Below are positions 7,991-17,850 of a stretch of 64,000 bases of DNA, in pieces. Made by a program: the position numbers and the translations under genes. The DNA comes from Caldifarciminota bacterium (GTDB lineage Bacteria; Hydrothermota; Hydrothermia; LBFQ01; DSFT01): NCBI GenBank assembly GCA_025060695.1, contig JANXBH010000004.1, positions 36,035-100,034 on the forward strand. Reading direction: 5' to 3'. The notes beneath the pieces were generated by a model that worked only from the letters and a program-made list of their open reading frames with translations, ran no database searches and was not told where the DNA came from. The first letter of the stretch is position 1, and the number at the start of each line of letters is the position of its first letter.

Positions 7991-9973
7991 ATGATACTAA
8001 TATTTACATTACAAATTATTACAAACAAAGAACCTCTAAGACCTTTTAAGGATACTTATGTAAATCCGAATAATCCATATGTTCAAATAGACAAACTATA
8101 TTATCAAGGTAAATTCTCTGAATCAGCAAGCTTATATGAAAAAGAATTACCAAGAGCATATACTGATGAGCAAAAATTTAGAACACTTTCAGGACTTGCT
8201 TGGAGTTATATTGGTATTGGGAGATTTCTTGAAGCTGCGGACTACTTTGAAAGAGCATCAGTTCTTGCAAAACAACCTAATCAACAGCTTGAAATAAAAT
8301 TAGGTGTTTCATTTGTTTGGCTTTTTTCAAGGAGATTTGATAGAGCACTACAAAATGTAGAACTTGCAAAAAGTATATACATAACTGATAAAGAAGGATT
8401 AGCACAACTACACTTTTTAGAAGCTTGTATATTCTGGGAAAGTGGAAATAGAAATAGAGCTGAACAAAAATTCAACGAAGTTTTTAACAATTATCCAAAT
8501 ACACTATGGGGACAAAAGAGCTTATTGGTATTAGCAAAGGCATATATTCAAAGTGGTGAACAACAAAAGGGCATAGAATATTTAAATAAAGTAATTGAAA
8601 GGGCGAAGGACGAGGAAATAATAAGTCAAGCATCTTTATTACTATTTGATATACACATGAATGCAGGCAAGGTTGATGAAGCAATTGAAGCACTAACGAA
8701 AGTTATAGAAAATTCACCAAATACAGAAGTTTCACGACAAGCTGAAGCAAGAATAGCACAAATAGCTGAACAATATAGAAGCAGATTAATTACAAATGAT
8801 CATCTTCTAAGTAAAAGTAGAACTGCAGCCGTATTTATATTATACAATCCAGGTATAAGGGCATATTATAATAAGGACTACTTTACAGCAAAACCGCTAT
8901 TAGAAAAGTTTATAAAATTATATCCAGAAGATACACTATCACAAAGGGTTGCTATACCACTTTCAGCTATATACATAGATGAGAAGGAACTTCAAAAAGC
9001 GATAGATGTATTAAAATTAGTAAATTTAAATAGACTTGATAAGGAAAATCTTGAAACTGCACAATATTTCCTTGCTACTTCCTATTTAGGTATTTCAGAC
9101 TTTCAAAATGCTGCATTTTATTATTCTAAACTCTTAAATTCACAAAAATTTTCAAAAGAAGCAGAACAAAAACTATTAGCAATACTAAATCAATATCCAG
9201 AATATGTAAACTATTTACCATCAACTCATCCATTCTACAATAGAATATCTGCTATATCTTCTTTAAAAGCAGGTGATACACTTGGAGCTATAAATAGTTT
9301 AGAAAGATATCTTTCAAGCAATCCTAATGATACTATTGCACTTTTATCAATTATAGACCTTTCGTATAAGAAAAAAGACTACAATAGAACATTAAAATAT
9401 GCAAAACAGTATATAAGCAAAAATCTTCAAACAAATAGAGATATAATACTCTATATTGCAGGAGCAAGTGCGTATTCATTAAATTACTATGGAGAAGCAC
9501 TTGAATATTGGGACGAACTTTTAGCAAGTTATTCAAATAGTCAATTTTATGAAAGAGCTCTAAACTTCTCAAGACAACTATTAACTGAGAGACCAGAACT
9601 ATTTTCGTTAAATTTAAAAAGTCAGGCATTGCTAAAAGAAAAAGAATATCAAAAAGTTTATGATTTATTTAAGAGAAAAATGTATAACGAAGTAATAAAT
9701 GCACTCGCTAACGATAACTCTGAACAAGCATTACTATTAAAATCTCAAAGTTATTTAAATTTAAAGGACTATCAAAATGCATATCTTCATATTTCAAGGA
9801 TTACAAAAGAAACACCTGAAATAGCTTTTATAAAGGCTGAAGCACTTTTTGGGATGAACAAACTAAGAGACGCCTACATTTACTATAAAAAAGCATTAGA
9901 ATCACAAAATCCACAAATACAAAACATAAGTCAATTAAGAATACAACAACTTGAAGCAAAAGGAATAAAATGA
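7991..9973 (+). CDS. Exported TPR-repeat protein
   Basis: 660 residues, almost entirely tetratricopeptide-type helical repeats (for example KLYYQGKFSESASLYEKEL, LLLFDIHMNAGKVDEAIEAL, IYIDEKELQKAIDVLKLV), resembling periplasmic CpoB/BamD-type scaffolds. The N-terminus MILIFTLQII is hydrophobic but only about 10 residues long and has no basic residue. A TAA five codons upstream in frame, inside the promoter element, shows it cannot be longer. Overlaps rlmN by 4 bp and heads a TPR-rlmN-tilS unit. Its divergent neighbour is a TPR-containing regulator with which it shares its promoter. Specific role unknown. Confidence 0.75.
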   Translation: MILIFTLQIITNKEPLRPFKDTYVNPNNPYVQIDKLYYQGKFSESASLYEKELPRAYTDEQKFRTLSGLAWSYIGIGRFLEAADYFERASVLAKQPNQQLEIKLGVSFVWLFSRRFDRALQNVELAKSIYITDKEGLAQLHFLEACIFWESGNRNRAEQKFNEVFNNYPNTLWGQKSLLVLAKAYIQSGEQQKGIEYLNKVIERAKDEEIISQASLLLFDIHMNAGKVDEAIEALTKVIENSPNTEVSRQAEARIAQIAEQYRSRLITNDHLLSKSRTAAVFILYNPGIRAYYNKDYFTAKPLLEKFIKLYPEDTLSQRVAIPLSAIYIDEKELQKAIDVLKLVNLNRLDKENLETAQYFLATSYLGISDFQNAAFYYSKLLNSQKFSKEAEQKLLAILNQYPEYVNYLPSTHPFYNRISAISSLKAGDTLGAINSLERYLSSNPNDTIALLSIIDLSYKKKDYNRTLKYAKQYISKNLQTNRDIILYIAGASAYSLNYYGEALEYWDELLASYSNSQFYERALNFSRQLLTERPELFSLNLKSQALLKEKEYQKVYDLFKRKMYNEVINALANDNSEQALLLKSQSYLNLKDYQNAYLHISRITKETPEIAFIKAEALFGMNKLRDAYIYYKKALESQNPQIQNISQLRIQQLEAKGIK

Positions 9974-10989
9974 ATAAAAATTTAAAAAGCTTTACATTAA
10001 GACAACTTGGAGAAATTGTAGAAAAGCCATACAATAGTATTCAAATATATAGATGGATATGGAAAAAAGGAGTAGATAGAATTGAAGAATTTAGCGATAT
10101 TTCAAAGAGATTAAGAAAAAAGCTAATAGATGAGGGATATTTTGTAGGAAATATAGGGGAAAAATTTAGAATAAATTCAAGTGATGGAAGTGTCAAGTTC
10201 GTATTTGAAGATGGATACGAAGCGGTATATATGCCTGAAAAAAATAGAAATACGGTCTGTGTTTCAAGTCAACTTGGATGTAATTTAAAATGTAAATTTT
10301 GTGCAACCGGACTTTTAGGTTTTAGAAGAAATTTAATGGCATGGGAAATAGCAGACCAAGTCTTACAAATTTCAAAGAAACTAAATAAAAAAATTACTAA
10401 TGTAGTTTTTATGGGAATGGGAGAGCCACTTTTAAATTTTGAAAATGTAAAACAAGCAATAAGAATCATGACATCGCATATAGGATTAAATATAGGTGCA
10501 AAACACATTACTATTTCAACAAGCGGAATAGTTCCAAAGATTTACGAACTTGCAAATTTTGATAGAAGAGTAAAATTAGCAATATCACTCCACTCTGCAA
10601 TAGAAGAAAAAAGAATAAAAATTATGCCAATAGCAAAAGCTTATAGTCTTAGAGAAATTAAAGAAGCACTAATTTACTACTTAGAAAAACAAAGATTGAG
10701 AATAACTATTGAATACATACACTTAAAAGGATTTAATGACACAGATGAAGACATTTACGAACTAAGGAAATTTATTAGAGGTATTGATTGTAAAATTAAT
10801 ATAATTCCTTATAACAAAGTTGATTATTTTGACTGGGAGGCACCAAATGAGGAAGATGTTTATAATTTTTACGATAAATTAAAGAAAATATTAGATAATG
10901 TAGTAATTACGATTAGATGGTCTAAAGGAAGAGATATTTATGGAGCATGTGGACAGCTTGGATATCAGCTCGTTCATAACGCAAAATGA
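9970..10989 (+). CDS. rlmN: 23S rRNA (adenine-2503-C2)-methyltransferase RlmN
   Basis: Radical-SAM enzyme that methylates A2503 of 23S rRNA and, in some bacteria, A37 of tRNAs. The 339 residues include the iron-sulfur motif C104-X3-C108-X2-C111 and the mechanistic cysteine near the C-terminus (C327 in YGACGQLG). The opening FTLRQLGEIVEKPYNSIQIYRW and the MGMGEPLLNFENV block are typical. Coupled to the upstream TPR gene by ATGA and overlapping tilS downstream; an rRNA-tRNA modification pairing makes functional sense. Confidence 0.96.
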   Translation: MNKNLKSFTLRQLGEIVEKPYNSIQIYRWIWKKGVDRIEEFSDISKRLRKKLIDEGYFVGNIGEKFRINSSDGSVKFVFEDGYEAVYMPEKNRNTVCVSSQLGCNLKCKFCATGLLGFRRNLMAWEIADQVLQISKKLNKKITNVVFMGMGEPLLNFENVKQAIRIMTSHIGLNIGAKHITISTSGIVPKIYELANFDRRVKLAISLHSAIEEKRIKIMPIAKAYSLREIKEALIYYLEKQRLRITIEYIHLKGFNDTDEDIYELRKFIRGIDCKINIIPYNKVDYFDWEAPNEEDVYNFYDKLKKILDNVVITIRWSKGRDIYGACGQLGYQLVHNAK

Positions 10990-12259
10990 TAAAATACTAA
11001 TAGCATTCTCCGGTGGTCCTGATTCAGTATTTTTAGTAAAGAAACTATTGGAACTAAAAGAAAAAATAAATTTTGAAATAGGTATATGCTATATAAATCA
11101 CATGTTAAGAAACGAGGCATACGAAGAAGAAATATGGATAAGAAATTTTGCAAAAAACTACAACTTAAAGTGCTATATAAAAAGAGCGAATGTTTTAGAA
11201 TATTCTAAAAAGAAAAAAATCTCAATAGAAACTGCAGGTAGGATTTTAAGATATAAAATTTTAAAAAAAATTTCAAAAAGAGAAAATTACAATAAAATTG
11301 CAACTGCTCATCATTTAGATGATGCATTTGAAACTTTCATATTAAATAGTATCAGAGGAAGTGGAATTTTAGGAATACTGCTAAAACCAAGAAGAAAAAA
11401 TATTATAAGACCTATAATGTTATACTCAAAGCATGAGATACTAAGCTCACTATCCCCCAGTGAATACTTAATAGATAAAACCAACTTTGAAATTCACTAC
11501 TCAAGAAATTATATAAGAAACGAAGTAGTTAGTAAAATTAGAGAAAAATTCCCTAATTACATATTTGGCTTTAGAAAGACCTATTTAAATTTATTAGCAA
11601 TATACAATAGGATTGAGAGTGAAATGAAGAAAATTTACAAAAACTCTATAGTTTTTAGTTCAAGGGATATAAAGGTTTTTAAGAGAAAAGAATTCCTATC
11701 TTTAAATAGCGAAAAAGTAAAAACTTTCTTTTCAAAAATTATAAAAGAACCAAAGTATGAGCATTTGGAGAATATTTCAAAAATCATTAAAAGTGGAGGG
11801 AAAATTAATATTTCTAAAAACTACTTTTTTGAAGTAAGAGAAAAAATCATAGGAATATACAAAAAACCCTTAGCTTTTAGATATTTAATTTACATATATC
11901 CAAAGGAACAAATAATTTACTTAGATGAACTTAACATAAATGTAAGCATATCCGAAAAACCAGTTATAAAGGAATTTACACTAAACTTCGACCTATATAA
12001 GATATCTTCACCTATAGTAATTAGAAAAAGGAAAAAGGGAGATAGAGTTGGAAATAAGAAATTAAAAGAAATACTTATAAACTATAAGGTGCCGAATTTT
12101 TTAAAAGACTTCTTGCCAGTAGTTCAAAAAGAAGATAGAATTATTTTAGCAATAGAACCCTATGTTGAAAATGCAAGAAGATATCTTATAATTGAATTCT
12201 TATTTAAAAAGAATTATACGGAACTATTTAGGGAAATTTTTAAAGCGTCAATTACATAA
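10940..12259 (+). CDS. tilS: tRNA(Ile)-lysidine synthetase
   Basis: ATP-dependent ligation of lysine to C34 of the CAU-anticodon isoleucine tRNA so that it reads AUA, a codon used heavily in this AT-rich genome. The N-type ATP-pyrophosphatase loop SGGPDS is at residues 24-29, and TAHHLDDAFETFILNSIRGSG is the family signature. Length 439 is normal and includes the C-terminal domain (PIVIRKRKKGDRVGNKKLKEI). The ATG lies 50 bp inside rlmN; an in-frame TTG at 10958 is an alternative start. The 3' end overlaps the convergent DegT aminotransferase gene by 46 bp. Confidence 0.94.
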   Translation: MEHVDSLDISSFITQNDKILIAFSGGPDSVFLVKKLLELKEKINFEIGICYINHMLRNEAYEEEIWIRNFAKNYNLKCYIKRANVLEYSKKKKISIETAGRILRYKILKKISKRENYNKIATAHHLDDAFETFILNSIRGSGILGILLKPRRKNIIRPIMLYSKHEILSSLSPSEYLIDKTNFEIHYSRNYIRNEVVSKIREKFPNYIFGFRKTYLNLLAIYNRIESEMKKIYKNSIVFSSRDIKVFKRKEFLSLNSEKVKTFFSKIIKEPKYEHLENISKIIKSGGKINISKNYFFEVREKIIGIYKKPLAFRYLIYIYPKEQIIYLDELNINVSISEKPVIKEFTLNFDLYKISSPIVIRKRKKGDRVGNKKLKEILINYKVPNFLKDFLPVVQKEDRIILAIEPYVENARRYLIIEFLFKKNYTELFREIFKASIT

Positions 12260-13329
12260 GACATATCTTCATTACTCATACTTGGATAAAAAGGCAAACT
12301 TAAAGCATGCTCCGATATCCAAAGAGCATTTTTAAATTCGCTTTTATTGTATTTAAAATTTTCTCTATAAAACTTTAAAAGTGGTATAGGTTTTGGATAA
12401 TGAATTGAAACTTCTACTTGCATATCATTTAGTTTCTTTATTATTTCATTTCTATTTTCTATGAAAATTATAAAAAGATGATATGCACTCTTACCATATA
12501 TTTTGGGCATTTTAATAGAAAGTTTTTCAAGTTCACCTTTATATTTTTCATAAATTTGCCTTCTTCTTTCCCATAGTTTATCAATCCTTTTTAATTGTGA
12601 AATAAGCATTGCACTTTGAAAATTTGTTAAGTTGTATTTCCAACCAAGTAGCTCCATATCATATAGAATCTTATCCTTTCTCCTATCTAACCCATGAAGT
12701 CTTAGTAATTTTAATTTATCAAGATAATTACTATCATTAAAAACAATTGCACCCCCCTCTCCACAAGTTATATTTTTAGTTGCATAAAAGCTAAAGCAAG
12801 CAAAATCACCAAAGCCCGGTTTATATCCATCACGTTCCCCCTCTATACAATGAGCACTATCTTCAATAAGATAAAATCCATATTTTTCCTTTAAATACAA
12901 TAAATCCTTCGGAGATACCATTTGACCATATAAATGAACTACTATTACCACCCTAATCTTACTATCCTTTTTTAATTTATCCTCTAACATGTTTAAATCT
13001 ATTAAACCTGTTTCTCTATCTACGTCTACAAAAACTATTTCCCTTTTAGCCATTAAAACAGCGTTAGCAGTTGCCATAAATGACATTGCAGGAACTATCA
13101 CTTTTTCATCCGGTTTTAAGTTTAGAGCTAATATTGAAAGATGTAATCCAGCAGTACAGCTATTAACAGTTAAACAATAATTTACGCCTAAATATTTGGA
13201 AAACATACTTTCAAATTCTTCGTTTTTTTCTGCTGTTGTTAAATTCGGAGAATTTAGAACTTTTACTACTTCTTGAATATCTTCTTCATTTAGAGAATGT
13301 CTATAGAATGGAACTTTATAGCTTCTCAC
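12214..13329 (-). CDS. DegT/DnrJ/EryC1/StrS family PLP-dependent aminotransferase
   Basis: Sugar aminotransferase family that aminates nucleotide-linked keto-sugars for surface polysaccharide or glycolipid synthesis. In 371 residues: VNSCTAGLHLSILAL (cofactor phosphate site), PAMSFMATANA, EDSAHCIEG and the Schiff-base lysine K185 in FYATKNITCGEGG. Last gene of a minus-strand unit with the secreted protein and HIT gene, overlapping the HIT gene by 14 bp. The exact sugar substrate is not predictable. UDP-glucose dehydrogenase, mannose-1-phosphate guanylyltransferase and glycosyltransferases elsewhere in the window fit a role in glycan building. Confidence 0.9.
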   Translation of the reverse strand: MRSYKVPFYRHSLNEEDIQEVVKVLNSPNLTTAEKNEEFESMFSKYLGVNYCLTVNSCTAGLHLSILALNLKPDEKVIVPAMSFMATANAVLMAKREIVFVDVDRETGLIDLNMLEDKLKKDSKIRVVIVVHLYGQMVSPKDLLYLKEKYGFYLIEDSAHCIEGERDGYKPGFGDFACFSFYATKNITCGEGGAIVFNDSNYLDKLKLLRLHGLDRRKDKILYDMELLGWKYNLTNFQSAMLISQLKRIDKLWERRRQIYEKYKGELEKLSIKMPKIYGKSAYHLFIIFIENRNEIIKKLNDMQVEVSIHYPKPIPLLKFYRENFKYNKSEFKNALWISEHALSLPFYPSMSNEDMSYVIDALKISLNSSV

Positions 13330-13804
13330 TTAGCTTTTTCTTTAGCTTATTATAAGTATCTTCTAAGCCTTCAGGTATTACTTTAGTATTTGATATAATT
13401 GGCATAAAGTTCGTATCACCTGACCACCTTGGAACTACATGAATATGTATGTGCTCTTCAATACCTGCACCTGCTATTTTTCCAAGATTCATTCCTATAT
13501 TAAATCCATGAGGCTTATATACACTTTCAAGAATTCTAATAGATAAATCCAAAAGTCCTGTAATATCAATCCACTCATCATTATTTAAATCACTTATCTT
13601 AGAAGTATGCTTATATGGTGCAACCATGACATGACCTGTATTATATGGAAATAAGTTCAATATAATAAAAGCATACCTTGACTTATATAAAACTAAATTT
13701 TCTACTGATGGTTCTTCTTTTGATTTTTCACAAAATATACACTTGTTTTGACTATTCACACTTTCAATATATTTGAATCTCCAAGGTGCCCATAGTATAT
13801 ACAT
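13316..13804 (-). CDS. HIT family protein (nucleotide hydrolase/phosphorylase)
   Basis: 162 residues with the histidine triad H118-I-H120-I-H122-VVPRW, a CIFC pair at 22-25 that probably binds zinc, and the N-terminal LWAPWRFKYI typical of the AP4A phosphorylase-like HIT group. HIT proteins hydrolyse or phosphorolyse nucleotide-ribosyl phosphates such as diadenosine tetraphosphate or AMP-lysine. The start overlaps the stop of the upstream secreted-protein gene. Family is sure; substrate is inferred. Confidence 0.93.
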   Translation of the reverse strand: MYILWAPWRFKYIESVNSQNKCIFCEKSKEEPSVENLVLYKSRYAFIILNLFPYNTGHVMVAPYKHTSKISDLNNDEWIDITGLLDLSIRILESVYKPHGFNIGMNLGKIAGAGIEEHIHIHVVPRWSGDTNFMPIISNTKVIPEGLEDTYNKLKKKLSEKL

Positions 13805-15954
13805 TACCTTGGTCTTATTCTAAAAACCACTTTATTTCTTGTTTTACCATTAACAGTAATTGCAACTAAGTAAATACCAGGTTTTAACTTGGAAGTATTG
13901 TAAAATACTAATCCCTTTTTCGTTGTATAATTTCTCTCGTAGTATATTCTATCTATGTATCTTCCCACATCATCATATAGATAGATATAAATGTTATCAC
14001 TTTCGTCTTTAATATTAAACGCAAAGTGAAGTATTTCTCCCTTTGCAAGGTCTTTCTTATTTACAACAATTTCATCACTATCAGTTATATAAATATCATT
14101 TTCCTTACCAGGTGTACCATTTATAGTTGCAGATGGTCCCCAAGCACTTCTTGTCCAGCCCCTCTCATCTTTACTTACTCTAATAGTCGTATAAGGATGT
14201 CTTCCTCCCCAATATGAATCGTACCATAGTGAATCCACCGCAAAACCCATCTCAGTAGATATAACCATAGGTTGTTGAGAATTTAAGTAGGTCCACTTTG
14301 GAAGCGCAATGCAATTACTTAAGTTATATCTTTGACAGATATTATTTTGAAAAGTATCGTATACAAAAACAAAAATACCATTTGGCTCCAATTCAATATT
14401 CGGAAAGACAGAACTTGTATAGATATTAACACCAGAATAACTCTTTACAAATAAATTTCCAATATTTACCTTATAGGGACAGAAATTCTTAATTTCTATA
14501 AATTCTTCAACTGTTGGAAAATCATCAAATTCATTTATAAGAACACAGCTAAAGCCGTTAGGATATGGAAGTCTAAACTTAATTAAATTTGTATCATTGT
14601 TATATACTATGCCAAGAACAGCGTTATAAAAGCCCCTCTCTAAACTATTTAGTCTAATCATAAATTGAAAGCTATCAACATTAAAAATAGTAGTATCAAA
14701 ATTCAAATTAGATACAGAAAATAAGAGTTTTACGTCGGAATTTGGATTAAACTTTTTTCTAAACTTAAATGTTATACCATCACCGTACCCATAGTTTATC
14801 TTTTCAAGTCTATATGGAAAGTCATGGATATACACACTATCAGCATATATTCTATACTCTCCAAATTCATATACCAAAACTCCCCACACTGAAACAATAT
14901 CATTTTCCTGCAAGTTTTGAACGTTATATTTTGATAAGTATGCACTTAAATTACCGTTTTTTATAGTATACCTATAATTATGAGAAGCATCCACTATAAC
15001 AGCTTTTCTTATGAAAATATATACACCTTCATATCTTTCGGCAGTAGTTGGACTTGAAGAACTAATAGAGTCAGTTATAAGTGTATCAACTTTAAATGAA
15101 ACATTCTGAGAAATAACTTGAATATTTGGATTTGTAATCTCAGTATATTTGTAGTATTCTTTCACTACACCACTAACTATGACTGAATCTCCTTTAGAAT
15201 ACCCTGCAATATTTGTAGTATAAACATAAATTCCAGAATAAGGACCACCGTTTTTCATTTTAATGTGAAAACCTCTTCCATTATATTTACCCACTTCAGC
15301 AATAATACCTGTTGTAGTTATCGTTTGCCCAGAAAATATAGAACTATCAGTATTTGGATAAACAGCTTTTTGAATACTATCTATCGGAATATATGAAGGA
15401 GGAGGATTTCCTTGTTTTATACCAACGAAAATAGAGTCTATATTGAAATATGAATTAGAACTAACAGTTGCATTTGTATTATCTATGAATATCCATCTTA
15501 TGTATATAGATAAGTTTTGATATGAGGAGACATCAAATTGAACCTTTTTATTCTGATTATTTGCATTTGTAAAGAGTGTAGTTGAATCCCATACTATGAG
15601 GTTATTCCAATTATTTCCATCTGTTGATATTTGAACTTTTATGGTATCAGTGCTCCTAAACCTCGTATCAAACTGACCTCCAACCGATGGAAGTCTATAG
15701 TAAAATGAAAAAACTATGGTATCATATGGATTTACTGAAGGTAAATTTATTAATGGTGTTTGAAGTATTGCAGTTCCCACTTCAGATGATGTTTGTGCTA
15801 TTTGAATACCTGCAGATGCACTACCAAAAACTACTCCGCTTGTTCTTCTTACCCACTTTGTATTTCTTGTTCCTACATTTTGCCAATTAGAAGGTGGAAA
15901 ATTGGGAGATTCAAAGTCTTCATAAAAAAATTGAAAAACAAAAATTGTTAGCAT
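13804..15954 (-). CDS. Secreted multidomain protein with lamin-tail domain and type-IX-like C-terminal sorting domain
   Basis: 716 residues. In order: a short hydrophobic N-terminus (MLTIFVFQFF); a choice-of-anchor/MAM-like beta domain (about 12-175); an OB-fold-like region (about 190-380, with GIIAEVGKYNGRGFHI and SKGDSVIVSGVV); a lamin-tail-like domain (about 475-610, with NEFDDFPTVEEFIEIKN); and a C-terminal beta domain ending in KLKPGIYLVAITVNGK and RIRPR that resembles Por-type sorting domains. TAG lies two codons before the ATG, so the ~10-residue hydrophobic segment is the whole possible signal. OB plus lamin-tail arrangements are frequent in extracellular nucleases, but no nuclease domain is seen here. 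First gene of a unit with HIT and DegT. Confidence 0.75.
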   Translation of the reverse strand: MLTIFVFQFFYEDFESPNFPPSNWQNVGTRNTKWVRRTSGVVFGSASAGIQIAQTSSEVGTAILQTPLINLPSVNPYDTIVFSFYYRLPSVGGQFDTRFRSTDTIKVQISTDGNNWNNLIVWDSTTLFTNANNQNKKVQFDVSSYQNLSIYIRWIFIDNTNATVSSNSYFNIDSIFVGIKQGNPPPSYIPIDSIQKAVYPNTDSSIFSGQTITTTGIIAEVGKYNGRGFHIKMKNGGPYSGIYVYTTNIAGYSKGDSVIVSGVVKEYYKYTEITNPNIQVISQNVSFKVDTLITDSISSSSPTTAERYEGVYIFIRKAVIVDASHNYRYTIKNGNLSAYLSKYNVQNLQENDIVSVWGVLVYEFGEYRIYADSVYIHDFPYRLEKINYGYGDGITFKFRKKFNPNSDVKLLFSVSNLNFDTTIFNVDSFQFMIRLNSLERGFYNAVLGIVYNNDTNLIKFRLPYPNGFSCVLINEFDDFPTVEEFIEIKNFCPYKVNIGNLFVKSYSGVNIYTSSVFPNIELEPNGIFVFVYDTFQNNICQRYNLSNCIALPKWTYLNSQQPMVISTEMGFAVDSLWYDSYWGGRHPYTTIRVSKDERGWTRSAWGPSATINGTPGKENDIYITDSDEIVVNKKDLAKGEILHFAFNIKDESDNIYIYLYDDVGRYIDRIYYERNYTTKKGLVFYNTSKLKPGIYLVAITVNGKTRNKVVFRIRPR

Positions 15955-15961
15955 ATCCTAA

Positions 15962-15967
15962 ATTTTA
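15962..15967 (-). promoter_or_regulatory. -10-like element of the secreted-protein/HIT/DegT unit
   Basis: TAAAAT on the minus strand, 7 nt before the ATG at 15954, in the full CTTTAAAATTT context. Confidence 0.62.
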
Positions 15968-15987
15968 AAGTAAATTAAATTTAGGTT

Positions 15988-15993
15988 TAAAAT
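15988..15993 (+). promoter_or_regulatory. -10-like element of fabD
   Basis: TAAAAT ending 8 nt before the ATG at 16002. It is divergent from the element at 15962-15967 with only 20 bp between the two hexamers. Confidence 0.6.
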
Positions 15994-16001
15994 TTGTAAA
16001 T

Positions 16002-16883
16002 ATGAAAACAACCTTTATGTTCCCTGGACAAGGTTCTCAATATGTAGGCATGGGAAAGGAATTATATGATAATTACGATATTGCAAAAGAGGTCTTTAAG
16101 AAAGTAAAGAATATTTTAGGTGATAACTTTTTAGAAATGGTATTTTATGGTAGTAATGAAGAATTAACTAAAACGGAAAATGCACAGCCTGCTATATATG
16201 CAGTATCAGTAGCTTCCTTAGAAGTAATAAGAGACAAAAATTTATATAGTGCGGATATTTGCTTTGGTCATAGTCTGGGAGAATTTACAGCTTTATATTG
16301 TTCGGGCGTATTTAGTTTTGAATATGGACTAAAACTAACAAGAATTAGAGGAGAGATTATGTCAAGTGCAAAAAAAGGTTCTATGGCAGCAGTAATTGGG
16401 TTAGATGAAACGAAATTAAAAGAAATAATCTCAAAATACGACAATTTGGTAATTGCAAACTACAACTCGCCTGAGCAACTTGTAATATCAGGAGATATTA
16501 ATGAACTAAAAACAGTAGTAGAAGAAATTAAAAACCATGCAAAACGAGTAATTCAACTAAATGTATCGGGGGCATTCCATTCACCATTAATGGAAGAAGC
16601 ATCAAGGGAATTTTCAAAATATATAAAAAAGGAAGAATTAAACGAACCCAAAATACCAATTATTTCAAATTCAACAGGAGAGATAGTATACAATTTAGAT
16701 AGTCTATATGAGGCACTAATTAAACAATTAAGAAGTCCCGTTCTATTTACAAAAATGGTAGATAATGCATTTAAGTTCGGTGTAAGAAAATTTATAGAAA
16801 TAGGACCTTCAAAAGTTCTTTCAGGATTAGTAAAAAGAATACTAAAAGACTATGAAATTGAGATACTTAATTTTGGTTCTTAG
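16002..16883 (+). CDS. fabD: Malonyl-CoA:ACP transacylase FabD
   Basis: Transfers malonate from CoA to acyl carrier protein to start type II fatty acid synthesis. 293 residues with the N-terminal FPGQGSQYVGMGKEL, nucleophile S91 in GHSLGE and partner H193 in GAFHSPLM. Length normal. No other fab genes are adjacent; accA lies about 24 kb away. The 3' end overlaps the following lipoprotein gene by 32 bp. Confidence 0.96.
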   Translation: MKTTFMFPGQGSQYVGMGKELYDNYDIAKEVFKKVKNILGDNFLEMVFYGSNEELTKTENAQPAIYAVSVASLEVIRDKNLYSADICFGHSLGEFTALYCSGVFSFEYGLKLTRIRGEIMSSAKKGSMAAVIGLDETKLKEIISKYDNLVIANYNSPEQLVISGDINELKTVVEEIKNHAKRVIQLNVSGAFHSPLMEEASREFSKYIKKEELNEPKIPIISNSTGEIVYNLDSLYEALIKQLRSPVLFTKMVDNAFKFGVRKFIEIGPSKVLSGLVKRILKDYEIEILNFGS

Positions 16884-17850
16884 TTTCATATCGTGTAGTG
16901 AAGACAATGAAGAGCCTAAGTATATAGAGAGTGATAAAATACTCATAGCATTTCAAAATACAAGGAAAGTATACTATTTTTTAGAAGATAGTCAAAAATT
17001 CTACTTTCTATTCAATAGTGGAGATGTTCCTAATCAATTTATTTTAGGAAACAATGAAATTTTTCTAATAAACTCAGGAGGATTTACTGGCTCTCCATCA
17101 ATACAAAGATACGACCTTAAAAACAATAGTTTAAGTACATTCCCACTGGATAATGCACTAAATCCGCTATTTGGTGTATACGATAATGAAAAAATATACT
17201 TTACTGATTTTGGCAAATATTATTCCGAAAAAATTTACATTTTTAAGAACCAACTAATAGATAGTCTGGCAGTTTCAAATAGACCTATAGATATAAAACT
17301 ATGTGCTAATTTTTTAATAGTCTCTACAAATGGTATGAGAAGTGATTATTCATACGATACCATTTCCAAGGTTTTTAAAATTTCAAAGAATTTACAGAAA
17401 ATAGACAGTCTAATAGTATTTCCAGGTGCTTCTAATATAGAAGTTATAGGAGATATTGTATTTTTGGTATCTACAGGTATATATAATCAAACACCTGCAA
17501 GGATTTATAAGATAGATTGCCTAAACTTTAAAAAAATTGACAGCATTACTATTTCAAGGAATATATATTCATCTGGTGTAAGCTCGGAATATTTAATTCT
17601 TGGTAGTTGGGACGGTTGGATCTATGTTCTAAATCATAACTTAACTATACTTGACAGTTTTAAAATTTCACATAGTATAAATTTCATACATAGTTTTGAA
17701 AACAAATTTTATATCGCAGTAAATGGATTCTCACATAACCCTAACTACTTGATTATTTATAGTCCTTTTGTAAAAGCAGATAGTTTTAAATTTTCAGACG
17801 AGGACTTAGGAATAGGTCCTATATTTTATCTAAAACAGTTTATACAATAG
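16852..17850 (+). CDS. Predicted lipoprotein with beta-propeller fold
   Basis: 332 residues with a lipoprotein signal containing K2 and R4 and a Cys at residue 15 (SFISC). The mature part is made of repeated short strands of the pattern seen in YncE/SMP-30-like propellers (KIYFTDFGKYYSEKIYIFKN, EYLILGSWDGWIYVLN). No catalytic motif recognised. Translation start lies inside fabD, indicating coupling. The 3' end overlaps the convergent UbiA gene by 21 bp. Function unknown; ligand binding or scaffolding in the periplasm is the usual role for such folds. Confidence 0.7.
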   Translation: MKLRYLILVLSFISCSEDNEEPKYIESDKILIAFQNTRKVYYFLEDSQKFYFLFNSGDVPNQFILGNNEIFLINSGGFTGSPSIQRYDLKNNSLSTFPLDNALNPLFGVYDNEKIYFTDFGKYYSEKIYIFKNQLIDSLAVSNRPIDIKLCANFLIVSTNGMRSDYSYDTISKVFKISKNLQKIDSLIVFPGASNIEVIGDIVFLVSTGIYNQTPARIYKIDCLNFKKIDSITISRNIYSSGVSSEYLILGSWDGWIYVLNHNLTILDSFKISHSINFIHSFENKFYIAVNGFSHNPNYLIIYSPFVKADSFKFSDEDLGIGPIFYLKQFIQ